Below, in pieces: positions 9,407 through 18,238 of a stretch of 64,000 nt of DNA. The DNA comes from Nitrospira sp. BO4. GTDB taxonomy: Bacteria > Nitrospirota > Nitrospiria > Nitrospirales > Nitrospiraceae. A program made the translations under genes and the position numbers. A model generated the notes under the pieces. The model did not search any database. It was given only the letters and a program-made list of their open reading frames with translations, and was not told the origin of the DNA. Every line of letters starts with the position of its first letter. Position 1 is the first letter of the stretch. The DNA is taken from contig JAMPUU010000007.1 in NCBI GenBank assembly GCA_030144965.1, positions 212,930 to 276,929 on the forward strand, written 5' to 3'.

Positions 9407-9567
9407 CAAAGGGGTTACCGGTAATGATATTCCCATGTTCCTCATAATCCAACACCTAGCCATTTACACTAGCGCAGACCACAACCCCTAGTATTTTCGT
9501 CCCATGTGGCCTTACAAGCTTCCCCGACGCAACCTATTTCCTCACCTCAAACAAAAGGACATTCCCC

Positions 9568-10194
9568 ATGAGCACCAGCGCTTTAATAGAACCAGACACT
9601 GACCTCCGCGAAGTCACGCCCACATCAGAAACACCCATCTCGACGAGCTCAACTGACACCACCACTCCCGACACACAAGCTCTCATTCCCACTTCTACCT
9701 GCCCTTCGCCAGATACGACAGAAGAAGGAGAAGAAGACCTCGATGAGAACCACAGCCTCTCGTTGGAACGCGATCATCCCTCATTCGAGAACGCCACAAT
9801 CTCGCTCATTATTCAGTTGCTTCCCAACGATCACCATGCAGACGGACGACTCGCCCTCATTGCCGTCAAAAGTCACAACTTGCCACCTCTGACGATGATG
9901 CATCGTCTCGGACCACTCACGACCTTCCCCTCCCCGTGCCAGAACCTCCTCCACCAATGGTCCCAGGCACTTCCTCACGCGATTACCGACCGCCTCGCGC
10001 AACGCGCCAAAGCACGCGAGGACGCGCGCGTAAAAGACGCAGAACGAAAAGCCCAACGAACCGCCGCGAAACGATCTGAAGTCAAAAGACCCGACAAGAC
10101 AAAACCGTCAATGACTACCGCGTCGGCGTCATCCAGTCCTGTGACCTCGCCCCCCACTGCCCCAGCCGCCGCACCTCAGGCCCAATTGTTCTAG
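9568..10194 (+). CDS. PRTRC system protein E
   Basis: 208 residues. The core (residues about 70-150: SLIIQLLPN, DGRLALIAVKS, then TFPSPCQNLLHQW and a basic Arg/Lys/Ala helix) matches the arrangement I know for PRTRC protein E. Both ends are low-complexity: a Thr/Ser/Pro-rich acidic N-terminus and a Ala/Pro/Ser-rich C-terminus, so this copy is longer than the usual ones. It is first in a six-gene operon and precedes PRTRC C by 17 bases. The molecular function is not known for the family. Confidence 0.75.
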   Translation: MSTSALIEPDTDLREVTPTSETPISTSSTDTTTPDTQALIPTSTCPSPDTTEEGEEDLDENHSLSLERDHPSFENATISLIIQLLPNDHHADGRLALIAVKSHNLPPLTMMHRLGPLTTFPSPCQNLLHQWSQALPHAITDRLAQRAKAREDARVKDAERKAQRTAAKRSEVKRPDKTKPSMTTASASSSPVTSPPTAPAAAPQAQLF

Positions 10195-10211
10195 CACTTG
10201 AAAGGACCATC

Positions 10212-10640
10212 ATGATCAAAATCCAAATCGAAGGCCAAACCTTAGAGCTTCCTCCCAATATCGCCGTCAGTGACGACGCGATCCGACGCGCCATCGCGCC
10301 GGTCTTTCCCCAAGTCGCCAACGCGTCCTTCATCCGCACCTCAGGAACAGACGGAACGACCATTATCAAAGTCACGAAACAAGCCGGAACCAAAGGCTAT
10401 GCTGCCATGCTCGCACACCTCACAAAGAGCCCCAACTATGTCAATCCGGTCTTTACTCTCTACCAGCGCCTCTTTCACAACACCACCACCGCCTCACCAG
10501 AAGAATTCTTCTCTCTCCAAAGACAGCTCGAACCAGCGATCCGGGAAGGAGAATCTGAAATCCGAGACACTAAACACATCCTGGACCGACTGGCCGAAAC
10601 CCCTGGCCATGCCAGTACCCGCGCGCCTCTCGGCTTCTAA
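10212..10640 (+). CDS. PRTRC system protein C, ubiquitin-like, with C-terminal extension
   Basis: 142 residues. Residues 1-62 match PRTRC C: a short strand (MIKIQIEGQTLELPP), helix VSDDAIRRAIAPVFPQ, then strands ending at GTKG (59-62). PRTRC C has been proposed as a beta-grasp, ubiquitin-like protein. From memory most copies are about 70 residues and end near this GTKG; here about 80 further residues follow, mostly helical (EEFFSLQRQLEPAIREGESE). AAAGGACC lies before the ATG. The gene overlaps the start of PRTRC F by 32 bases. Whether the extension is removed, for instance by the JAB protein of the same operon, is an open inference. Confidence 0.75.
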   Translation: MIKIQIEGQTLELPPNIAVSDDAIRRAIAPVFPQVANASFIRTSGTDGTTIIKVTKQAGTKGYAAMLAHLTKSPNYVNPVFTLYQRLFHNTTTASPEEFFSLQRQLEPAIREGESEIRDTKHILDRLAETPGHASTRAPLGF

Positions 10641-11439
10641 AATACAGCCCTACTCGCTGCACGACGCGATCCAGAAACTCAAGGCGCAAGAAGACCTCAC
10701 TCTCTCAACGATGACTCGCGCCCTCGAAGAGTATCGTGAACAGGCCAAGATCCTAGACGTCCTGCACGAACTCTTCCCGCGTCACGCCACCCGGACATTG
10801 CGCAAAGCCCTGCGCCAACCCCTCAAGAACGTACAGGAACAACTCTTCGGCGTGCTCCTCGACCTGGTCAGTACCCACTATTTCCCCGTCGACGGATGGG
10901 ACCTCGACTTTGCCCTTGGTCAGTTCCCACTGATCCCCATCTCAGCCCAGAATTATGACGAAGAATCCGATTTTGAAGGCACCCACTTAGCCACGAAAAT
11001 CGCTGCCACCATTGCAGGCTGTTACGGACAGGCCCCGTCCTGGCAAGAGATCCAACAAGAACTTGGACCCACCATCCTCCTGCCAACCTGTTTTACTAAC
11101 GTCAACCATACGTGCCACATCGATCTCGAACAGCTCACCGCTCTCTGTCAACAACACCCGCATCCCGTATCAGGCTTCCCAACCCTCATACAAATCCTTC
11201 TGCACGAAACCGGGACCCTCTTCCTTGATCTGAGCTACTGCTACGATAATCCCGATCACGGCTACCATTGGGGCAAAGAAGATATCCTCGAACTCACCAG
11301 ACAATGGGCCATCGCCAAAGACTTGATGGATCAATGGACCCAAACCGCCAAAACCTTAGACGCTCAACCCCAACATTGGCACACAATCTTCCGCTGCTGG
11401 CAAGACATGTGTACTCACCCGATAAGGACTGATTCATGA
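10609..11439 (+). CDS. PRTRC system protein F
   Basis: 276 residues from the ATG at 10609, which overlaps the end of PRTRC C; the frame is open further upstream but would run across most of gene C. The C-terminal part (HWGKEDILELTRQW, then DLMDQW, ending in a HWHTIFRCWQ helix) fits PRTRC F proteins, which end in a similar tryptophan-rich helical region. It ends in an ATGA overlap with PRTRC B. The biochemical role is unknown. Confidence 0.7.
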   Translation: MPVPARLSASKIQPYSLHDAIQKLKAQEDLTLSTMTRALEEYREQAKILDVLHELFPRHATRTLRKALRQPLKNVQEQLFGVLLDLVSTHYFPVDGWDLDFALGQFPLIPISAQNYDEESDFEGTHLATKIAATIAGCYGQAPSWQEIQQELGPTILLPTCFTNVNHTCHIDLEQLTALCQQHPHPVSGFPTLIQILLHETGTLFLDLSYCYDNPDHGYHWGKEDILELTRQWAIAKDLMDQWTQTAKTLDAQPQHWHTIFRCWQDMCTHPIRTDS

Positions 11440-12143
11440 AATCTTCCGCAGTTACCACCCCGGACGGCATTCTCTACTTCATCGGCGGACAACTCCTGTT
11501 TGAACATCGCAACCCTCAGGGCGCCGTAGTCCGAAAATGTCTCTCGACCCATGCCGCACGCCAAGCCTTCACCCAACAACAGACAGATTCCGGCTGGCTC
11601 GCACCCCATACCATCCGTTATGGCGAAAACAGTCGAGGCGTCTGGCTGATGCAACGATACGACCCCGCCGTTTACCGACTCACGTTCGAAGACCGCATTA
11701 TCAATCCCCAGGACAACCAGCCCCTGCAAACCCTCCAGCTGGCCCTCCCCGGGATGCTCTTTCTCGGCACCCGCAAAGACTATTTCCTCTGGGCCTACCG
11801 GACCTGGAAAGACGATGAGACGGTGCTCTATCACGCCCCCGTCCCGAACATTGATCCCAATGGAAAGATCTGTTTCGGCACGAACCGATTGCCGATGGCC
11901 GGCGTCGACACAATCGGAAAAGTCTGGACTTTGTTTTGGACCAGCCCCTTCAATGAAGACCTCGCCTCGCAGAAATCGCGCCAATATCCAGACACGATCC
12001 TCAAACTCTTACCCACGCTCCACCGTCCCAACGACTCTGACCCTAACAGCTATCCGACCGTGGATCTAAAACGAGCGCGATGGACCATCCCGGATATCCT
12101 CACACAACTGAACCCTAAACCATCAGACGAAAGACCCTCCTGA
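11436..12143 (+). CDS. PRTRC system protein B, E2-like (Prok-E2_D)
   Basis: 235 residues. The family is classed as an E2-like fold. The conserved signature is present: ALPGMLFLGT followed by the HAPVPNIDPNGKICFGTNR region with Cys146, which lies where the family has its conserved cysteine. A conjugating-enzyme role is proposed for such proteins but not shown here. It overlaps PRTRC F (ATGA) and abuts PRTRC A by one base, indicating tight translational coupling. Confidence 0.85.
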   Translation: MKSSAVTTPDGILYFIGGQLLFEHRNPQGAVVRKCLSTHAARQAFTQQQTDSGWLAPHTIRYGENSRGVWLMQRYDPAVYRLTFEDRIINPQDNQPLQTLQLALPGMLFLGTRKDYFLWAYRTWKDDETVLYHAPVPNIDPNGKICFGTNRLPMAGVDTIGKVWTLFWTSPFNEDLASQKSRQYPDTILKLLPTLHRPNDSDPNSYPTVDLKRARWTIPDILTQLNPKPSDERPS

Positions 12144-12784
12144 TGACGACAAGCCCATTCGTGAAGCATCTCTTCGCCACGACTCCGCTCCCACCGCCGG
12201 CCAGCGCTCTCTATGAAATGATTCTAGCGGGCAATGGCCTCTTTCTCCGGGCCCATCGAGACCAACTGGACGTCCTCTTCCCCATTCTTACTCGAGAATT
12301 GTGGGGACTCCCACACCTCGATACCCAGATCACGCCCCTGGTCCCCCGCATCCCCGCGGCCCTCATGACCGACATGTTGAAAGAAGCCCACGAGGCCTGG
12401 ACCACTCCGGATGAACCACTGGAAAGCCTCTTTCACTTCTCGTATGAGACACAATGGCGTCTCGACATCCCAGATCAAGTCCGCACCGCAGTATCAGTCC
12501 ACCCGCGCGATCTCGACCACTGTCCCTCGTATCAATCATGCCTCGTGGAAATCCATTCTCATCACTGTATGGCTGCACGATTTTCCCAGATGGATAATGA
12601 GGACGAAACCGGGTTTCGCTTCTACGGCGTCTGCGGCAATTTCCATCGTCAGCCAGCGATCACATTCCGAGTGGGCCTCTATGGCCACTTCTACCCGATT
12701 CCTGCCTCGCTGATTGTCGAACTGCCGCCAGAACTCAAAGACACCTATCTTCCCAACATCCACACCCACGCGCAGGCCCTATGA
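12143..12784 (+). CDS. PRTRC system protein A, JAB/JAMM metallopeptidase
   Basis: 213 residues. A complete JAMM zinc motif HxH-x7-S-x2-D is seen: His138, His140, Ser148, Asp151 (EIHSHH...FSQMD). The family is predicted to be a deubiquitinase-like isopeptidase. The N-terminal ~110 residues are not recognised. It shares its last four bases with the ThiF gene start. In context its likely substrate is the PRTRC C protein or its conjugates, which is inference. Confidence 0.85.
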   Translation: MTTSPFVKHLFATTPLPPPASALYEMILAGNGLFLRAHRDQLDVLFPILTRELWGLPHLDTQITPLVPRIPAALMTDMLKEAHEAWTTPDEPLESLFHFSYETQWRLDIPDQVRTAVSVHPRDLDHCPSYQSCLVEIHSHHCMAARFSQMDNEDETGFRFYGVCGNFHRQPAITFRVGLYGHFYPIPASLIVELPPELKDTYLPNIHTHAQAL

Positions 12785-13677
12785 AACCACGACACCAACA
12801 CCCAATCCCAGAAGCACCAACCCTCGACTTCTCACATCTCCGGGCCGTCCACGTTCTCCCCAAGCATTGCCCTGAACTACACCTCATCCAAGTCGGCTGT
12901 GGCGGTATTGGCGCACAACTCGCAGCAAGCACAGCCCGCATCGCACGAGAATGTCAACGCCTGTATCAACATGTCAGGATCAGTTTCTACGATGGAGATA
13001 CCGTCGAAGAGAAAAACCTGATTCGCCAGCAGTTCTGTGAAGCGGAAGTCGGACGGAACAAAGCCGAGGCCCTCGCCTACCGCTTGAATCTCGCCTGGGG
13101 ATTAGCGATCGAAGCCTATCCCCACAACTTCACCAGACTCCAGCATGGATTCGGAAACACACCTGACACTCTCACCATCCTGCTTGGCGGTGTCGATAAC
13201 GCCGCGGCACGCAAGAGCCTGCACTACGTCATCGCCAACCAAGAGCCCGAACACACAGGACAGGTCTGGTGGATTGATGCAGGAAATCTTTCCCATCATG
13301 GTCAGATATTGATCGGCAACACCGGACGGCTCGATGTGCTCTCACGCGGATTCACCATTCCAAATATCTGTACCGCGTTGCCTTCACCAGCACTCCTCCA
13401 TCCGGAACTCTTAAAAGCCCTCCCGGAGGAGAAACCAACACGCCGCCAATCCTGTGCCGACCTCGCTCTTCGAGATCCGCAGTCTCTAACTATCAATGCA
13501 GTGATCGCTGCTCACATGTCCGACTACCTCTTAAGATTGGTCCTGACAAAAGACCTCCGCCGCTTCGCAACCTATATCGACATGGAGAGTGGATCTGTCC
13601 GCTCCCTCGCCATCACACGCACGCAACTGGAACAGAGCCTAGGCCAACCACTCTCCACGCTTCCGACAGCCGCCTAA
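12781..13677 (+). CDS. PRTRC system ThiF family protein, E1-like adenylating enzyme
   Basis: 298 residues. The Rossmann nucleotide loop GCGGIG (39-44), the YDGDTVEEKNLIRQQF block (D73, N79, R82), K94 and VDNAAAR (139-144) are the ATP and substrate-activation residues of ThiF/MoeB/E1 enzymes. Cys225 (RRQSCADLAL) sits where the family often has a conserved cysteine and may form a thioester. No CxxC zinc pair is visible. It is the last gene of the PRTRC operon and would activate the C-terminus of the ubiquitin-like partner. Confidence 0.9.
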   Translation: MKPRHQHPIPEAPTLDFSHLRAVHVLPKHCPELHLIQVGCGGIGAQLAASTARIARECQRLYQHVRISFYDGDTVEEKNLIRQQFCEAEVGRNKAEALAYRLNLAWGLAIEAYPHNFTRLQHGFGNTPDTLTILLGGVDNAAARKSLHYVIANQEPEHTGQVWWIDAGNLSHHGQILIGNTGRLDVLSRGFTIPNICTALPSPALLHPELLKALPEEKPTRRQSCADLALRDPQSLTINAVIAAHMSDYLLRLVLTKDLRRFATYIDMESGSVRSLAITRTQLEQSLGQPLSTLPTAA

Positions 13678-13731
13678 CCGTCTGCTCACTCGACTCAATC
13701 CGCGCCTTCGCTCATCAAGGATTACCCAACG

Positions 13732-14622
13732 ATGGATGCCACGCCAACCTCGCTCCATACATTTCTCGCTACACATCACCGGCTTCCCAATCTCGAAGAC
13801 GACCCAGCTCCTTTCTCATACCGCGGATGGCTACTCCCTTATGTAGTCCTCGCACATGACGTAATCCCAGAAACCGGTAATCGCTGGGACTATCATCTCA
13901 AATTCTGTGAGGCCGAAACTCTCCCGTCAGACCCCATCCCGCGTCTTACCTTTGAAGGAGCCGCCCATTCAGCGACAATAAATATCATCACTAAGTGGAT
14001 CGGAATTGCGGAAAGACATGGACGGAGCTGGGATGGCTTCGGTGACTTTGTTGATTGGTTAGCGTTCGGACTCGGCGTTTCCAAAGAACCGTCACGACTC
14101 TCTCCAGATATCCAAACCCAGCTTTACCGTGAAGTTGGCGTCCACCATCTTCTGCAGCATCCCTATGATTATCTCGGAGAAATTCTCGCAACCCGTAAAG
14201 CCAAAAACTGGAATCCACACGCTTTCTTCCCGACGCCACCCCATGTCGTAGAGATGATGGTCCGTATGACTATGGACACATCCAATCAAGTAGAACTTGA
14301 GCAACTTCGCACCAGATCGTGCTGTGATCCGTGCTGTGGAACCGGACGTATGCTGCTCCATGCCTCCAACTATTCTCTTCGTCTTTATGGCATAGACGTC
14401 GATTCCCTCGTCTGTAAAATCGCCTCCATTAACGGCGCACTGTACGCTCCCTGGCTCTCATTTCCACTCCCCGACCGTTTGTTCACCAAACAAAAGACAC
14501 CCTTGCCAGACAAAGAAACACTGACACCAACAAACCACTTTGCGATTCATCAACATCAGACCTATCAAGCCATGACCCAAACACAATTCATCTTCGAGCC
14601 AGACGAACCAGTTCCAGCCTAA
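13732..14622 (+). CDS. N-6 DNA methylase-like protein lacking motif IV
   Basis: 296 residues. FFPTPPHVVEMM followed by CCDPCCGTGRMLLHASN is the motif X/I region of HsdM-like adenine methyltransferases, and YGIDVDSLVCKIA is motif II. The protein ends about 80 residues later without an [N/D]PP[Y/F/W] catalytic motif. It therefore probably binds SAM or DNA without methylating adenine, or is a truncated relative. It starts 54 bases after the ThiF stop and is probably the same transcript. Confidence 0.75.
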   Translation: MDATPTSLHTFLATHHRLPNLEDDPAPFSYRGWLLPYVVLAHDVIPETGNRWDYHLKFCEAETLPSDPIPRLTFEGAAHSATINIITKWIGIAERHGRSWDGFGDFVDWLAFGLGVSKEPSRLSPDIQTQLYREVGVHHLLQHPYDYLGEILATRKAKNWNPHAFFPTPPHVVEMMVRMTMDTSNQVELEQLRTRSCCDPCCGTGRMLLHASNYSLRLYGIDVDSLVCKIASINGALYAPWLSFPLPDRLFTKQKTPLPDKETLTPTNHFAIHQHQTYQAMTQTQFIFEPDEPVPA

Positions 14623-14643
14623 CTACAGAACAAGGACCAAACC

Positions 14644-15231
14644 ATGTCAGCATTCATGCCCGACCCCTCGCTGCTACTGCCTGACAAGCCCAGTACCCTA
14701 GCCGCCCTCACTCATCCAACCTGGCTCGATCTCCCTTACCCGGGCAGCTGGCACGTCAAAAGCCTCTGGCTCTGTCAAACACTCAACACCTATGAAGCGA
14801 CAATCGGCTTTCCTTACAACTCGATCTTTCAACGATGGATCGAACAACGGGAACACCTGCCCCCCCTGGACATCAATGGCAACCCACTCTCACTGTTAAT
14901 CTATAACGCTCAACGATACCGAGAAAGTGATCGATTACAGGAAGCCGGCTGGCAGCCAGGAACTCAGAGACTGCTGGAACAGGCCTACGCGCAATCTCTC
15001 GGAATCGAAATGCTCTACGACACCCCACTCGGCAGCTCCTCCCCGGGACATCTCATCGTCAAACGCATCAATGGCACATTCTACGCATGCCATCCACGTA
15101 GCCGACGCCGCGTGATTGAAATTAACGGACGACCCTGCCGCCTCCTTACTGCACCACCCAACACCCCTCAGGAGCACCCATCATCATGCCCAACTGCGGA
15201 CGCTGCCATACCTGCGGACAGCCTGTTTTAA
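14644..15231 (+). CDS. Hypothetical protein
   Basis: 195 residues, not recognised. Codon use and pyrimidine-rich style match the backbone genes around it. No signal or membrane segment. It starts 21 bases after the methylase-like gene and overlaps the next gene by 46 bases. Confidence 0.65.
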   Translation: MSAFMPDPSLLLPDKPSTLAALTHPTWLDLPYPGSWHVKSLWLCQTLNTYEATIGFPYNSIFQRWIEQREHLPPLDINGNPLSLLIYNAQRYRESDRLQEAGWQPGTQRLLEQAYAQSLGIEMLYDTPLGSSSPGHLIVKRINGTFYACHPRSRRRVIEINGRPCRLLTAPPNTPQEHPSSCPTADAAIPADSLF

Positions 15232-15821
15232 TCGTACTCGACGGGGTGGAGTGGTGTCCCCACACCTGCCTCATTTACCAATGGCCACTGAGCCACGGCT
15301 GGCCGAACCCCGCCCCCTCAGCAGACGAAGCCCTGAGCTGTGAACAAGTAGCGCAACGACTGACACCGAGCACCGCTCACTCCAAAGAAGAAGAACCGCT
15401 CCCTATCACCACCTCACTGGATCCTACCCCTTCCAATATCTGGGCTGATGCGCCAATCATTTCGACCTATACACGTCGGCAAGCAATCGAAGATGGATGT
15501 CTCGTTGAAATTCCGTCGGGAACCTGCCGAGAATTCGGCATCAAATTCTCCCTCGCCCTGACACGCGCCGTATGGGAAGAATATGTTGTAGTGCCCCCAG
15601 CCGTAAAAGGATTCCAGGATGAAGCTGGCCGGCTTGCCGACATCCTCACCATGTTCTATCTCGCCGCGCGACGATGCTCAGATCACATGCTGACCTTTCA
15701 AGTCATCGTCAAACAGGATGCAGAAGAAGACCTGCCCCCACCAATTACCTTGAAAGCTGGCATCAATGGAGGAGATGACGGCAGAGGCGCAATCACCATT
15801 ATGCTTCTGAACGAAAGTTAA
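15186..15821 (+). CDS. Hypothetical protein with N-terminal zinc ribbon
   Basis: 211 residues. The N-terminus MPNCGRCHTCGQPVL...GVEWCPHTC has two CxxC-like pairs, suggesting a zinc ribbon. The rest is not recognised; the C-terminal half (TFQVIVKQDAEED) could be a beta-rich domain. The ATG follows AGGAGCACCC at suitable spacing and lies within the preceding gene. Confidence 0.65.
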   Translation: MPNCGRCHTCGQPVLIVLDGVEWCPHTCLIYQWPLSHGWPNPAPSADEALSCEQVAQRLTPSTAHSKEEEPLPITTSLDPTPSNIWADAPIISTYTRRQAIEDGCLVEIPSGTCREFGIKFSLALTRAVWEEYVVVPPAVKGFQDEAGRLADILTMFYLAARRCSDHMLTFQVIVKQDAEEDLPPPITLKAGINGGDDGRGAITIMLLNES

Positions 15822-16232
15822 GGACGCAAGACCACACCCACGCTTTCCCTTCTCAACAAAGCACAACCATTGGTCCCCCTTTATTAAATGGCACCACGTC
15901 TTCAACTATTACCACCACCCATTCCCCAAAGACTAAGTCGTACTTGCAGACTTCGGTTGTGCAGTCACCGTCCTTAATGATCAGGCCGATATCGACCATC
16001 GACACAAATCCACGCTTCACACCGCACCGATGCTCACCGACAACACGATCGAGATAGATCGGCAGACCGGAGCACCCAACTAGAGTGAAGTCGTGGCACC
16101 CGGAAAACAGGGCCAAGTATTCTTCAATGCCATCAATCGCTGCAATCAGACGAATTTCACCCTCGCCAAATTCCCAGATCGATAGAAATCCACAACCCCC
16201 TCAACTCACTCACCAGAACCAGGATTGACGTA
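15822..16232. other. Gap with ambiguous coding signal
   Basis: 411 bases without a clear gene. On the plus strand one frame reads through three coding-like blocks separated by stops near 15934, 16079 and 16183, which would fit a decayed backbone gene. On the minus strand an uninterrupted 87-codon frame (15853-16116) exists. I cannot decide between a plus-strand pseudogene and a small minus-strand gene. Confidence 0.35.
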
Positions 16233-16484
16233 ATGACGACCCATGAAGCCAAGCGCGATTGCGCCATACGCCTTCACGCCTTCGGCGTCCCGTTTAGCAA
16301 ACTGACCGCCAAAACCATCGGCTTTCAGGATCTCGCCCGACTGGATTGCGTCTTTGTCCAAGTGTGGCTTAACGGACCCTTGCCAACAGGCATCACCACC
16401 ACAATGATTGAACAGGGGATCCCTAAACCATCTCAGGGCGGCTATTGCGTCGAATACAAACGCCAACTGGCCACGTCACACTAA
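16233..16484 (+). CDS. Small hypothetical protein
   Basis: 83 residues, not recognised (contains LDCVFVQVWLNG and GIPKPSQGGYCVEYK). No obvious ribosome site. Codon style matches the neighbours. No signal peptide. Confidence 0.55.
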   Translation: MTTHEAKRDCAIRLHAFGVPFSKLTAKTIGFQDLARLDCVFVQVWLNGPLPTGITTTMIEQGIPKPSQGGYCVEYKRQLATSH

Positions 16485-16526
16485 AACAATAAACATCCAC
16501 ACACCATCAAACAACAGGACGGCATC

Positions 16527-16790
16527 ATGAGTATGGAACGATTGTTGGGTCTCTCGGGCCAATTTCCAAAACCGACGAAACCACTCAACCAACGTGACTA
16601 TTGTGCCATCGGACGCCGACTAGGCTACGTCAAACTTCATGAACCAGAATGGGAAATTCACCTTCGCCGCGCCATTGCCAGCCACGCAGAAAACAAATTC
16701 TGTCTCGGCATCCCTGACTCAATCACCTACGCCAGTACCTATGATCTAACAACCGTAAAAGAGAAATGCCGAAAGTTCGCCTTACACTGA
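16527..16790 (+). CDS. Small hypothetical protein
   Basis: 87 residues, basic, not recognised. ACAGGACGGC before the ATG gives a plausible ribosome site. It lies 42 bases after the previous small gene, so probably co-transcribed. Confidence 0.6.
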   Translation: MSMERLLGLSGQFPKPTKPLNQRDYCAIGRRLGYVKLHEPEWEIHLRRAIASHAENKFCLGIPDSITYASTYDLTTVKEKCRKFALH

Positions 16791-16877
16791 CGGCCGATCG
16801 TCTTCAGCCTTACTCAATGAAACAACACCTATTCATCGACAGGTAATAACGACTGAACCTTGTCACGGACTCCACAC

Positions 16878-17552
16878 ATGGCTAAATGGATTCAATCATT
16901 CGAAGTGCCCAGTACCAGTGGGAATGGCACCTATATCGTCAGTCAAGATCGCGACGGAAATTTCGGCTGTTCCTGTCCTCAATGGCGGTTCAAAAGGCGA
17001 GAATGCAAACATGTTGTGAAAATCAAAGCACAAGTTCAGGTGGTCCCACGAAATTATAGTCGAGTCACCCCCACCTGTGTGCCGGGGAGCGTCCGAGAAG
17101 TCCGGAAACGAGACGAGGACACCCTCCTTGTACCCTTACTACCGATCAGCGATCCGCATTTCCTCGCCACCGTCGTTGTCGACCTGCTCATACACGGAGT
17201 CGAGTTCTTTGAAATCCGGCATCGATACCATCTCCCCAGTGGCGCCAAACGACAGGATTATATCGACCATGTCCTCCGGTACGGCCGACGAATCTACTGC
17301 TCCCTACAACAACAGGACAGATCTCTTGAAACCACCCACAGCTGGAACCTCCCTGAACCATTTTTACCGAACGAAGACCTAGACGCCTATCACCATCGAA
17401 CCGGCTATCCCTTGGATCTCATTACACTCGCGCTCCAACGGATGCCAACCGCCACATTCGAACAGGCCACCCTGACTCCAACCCCACTTCCCCCAAAGCC
17501 CCGCGCTCATAAATATGGAGAACGGCGAATCATCCCATCCACCATGCCCTAA
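16878..17552 (+). CDS. SWIM-type zinc finger protein
   Basis: 224 residues. Near the N-terminus CSCPQWRFKRRECKHV is a CxCx(n)CxH SWIM zinc motif, preceded by a strand YIVSQDRDGNFG. SWIM domains bind DNA or protein and often occur in helicase partners and plasmid proteins. The remainder is not recognised. ATG 16878 is preferred (MAKWIQSFEV); a TTG at 16860 is the alternative. Confidence 0.75.
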   Translation: MAKWIQSFEVPSTSGNGTYIVSQDRDGNFGCSCPQWRFKRRECKHVVKIKAQVQVVPRNYSRVTPTCVPGSVREVRKRDEDTLLVPLLPISDPHFLATVVVDLLIHGVEFFEIRHRYHLPSGAKRQDYIDHVLRYGRRIYCSLQQQDRSLETTHSWNLPEPFLPNEDLDAYHHRTGYPLDLITLALQRMPTATFEQATLTPTPLPPKPRAHKYGERRIIPSTMP

Positions 17553-17775
17553 CCCCTCCTCCCAACCGCACATCTCCCCATCACTGGATCGTAATAGGAT
17601 GATGAAAGGTCCTATGAAACTCAAAACCACCCGGTCAACAAGAACACCATATACACTCGCTCAGGCTGAGACTCCTCGTGCTGACCATGGGAGGGGGTAA
17701 CATGGTGCTCCTCAACCGGCTCAGGACCAAACACCAATCACCTCCATCACTTGCTACGCCATAGAGGAACTCATC

Positions 17776-18180
17776 ATGCACATGATCGCGCTTGTCACCA
17801 TCATCCTCACACTCTTCAGCCAACCCACGTTCGCAAAAGATCCCACTACACCAAAAGCTCAAGGAAAACGTACCGCAGCTGAAACCTGGAGCCTACTCAG
17901 TCATGACGGCACCTGCGCCCCCATACGAAGTCTAAAATTCAAATTCCCAACCCTGCCAACCATCAACACCCCCACCGAGCTCGTCGCGTTTCTCAAAACA
18001 CACCAAGGCCATCCGAAACTCTACCCGATCGACGACCCCACCCAACCGACCCTCAAAGGCTATTCACTCTTCGATGATGACCATCAGCTTTCCATCATGT
18101 TGATGCCGACGAAGCAATGCGACGGAAAATTAGGACCGAAAGACATGTCTCCGGAAACACCTAGCCAAACAACACCATAA
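17776..18180 (+). CDS. Small exported hypothetical protein
   Basis: 134 residues. The first 20 residues form a signal peptide (MIALVTIILTLFSQPTFA, cleavage after AFA/TFA). The mature part has two cysteines (one in GTCAPI, one in KQCDG) that could form a periplasmic disulphide. Function unknown. The 223-base gap before it contains only a possible 33-codon frame (17598-17699) and a CGTAATA motif. Confidence 0.65.
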   Translation: MHMIALVTIILTLFSQPTFAKDPTTPKAQGKRTAAETWSLLSHDGTCAPIRSLKFKFPTLPTINTPTELVAFLKTHQGHPKLYPIDDPTQPTLKGYSLFDDDHQLSIMLMPTKQCDGKLGPKDMSPETPSQTTP

Positions 18181-18238
18181 AACCTAACGATACCCAAAGT
18201 TACTTGACATTCCACATGCTTCTCCCAATCATACCGAC

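Noticed and set aside
10270..10608. Upstream extension of the PRTRC F frame
   Set aside because: It overlaps most of PRTRC C in another frame; ATG 10609 gives the normal size and a typical short overlap.
17598..17751. Two tiny frames (33 and 17 codons) with fair ribosome sites
   Set aside because: Too short and without any recognisable pattern; mentioned only as content of the gap before 17776.
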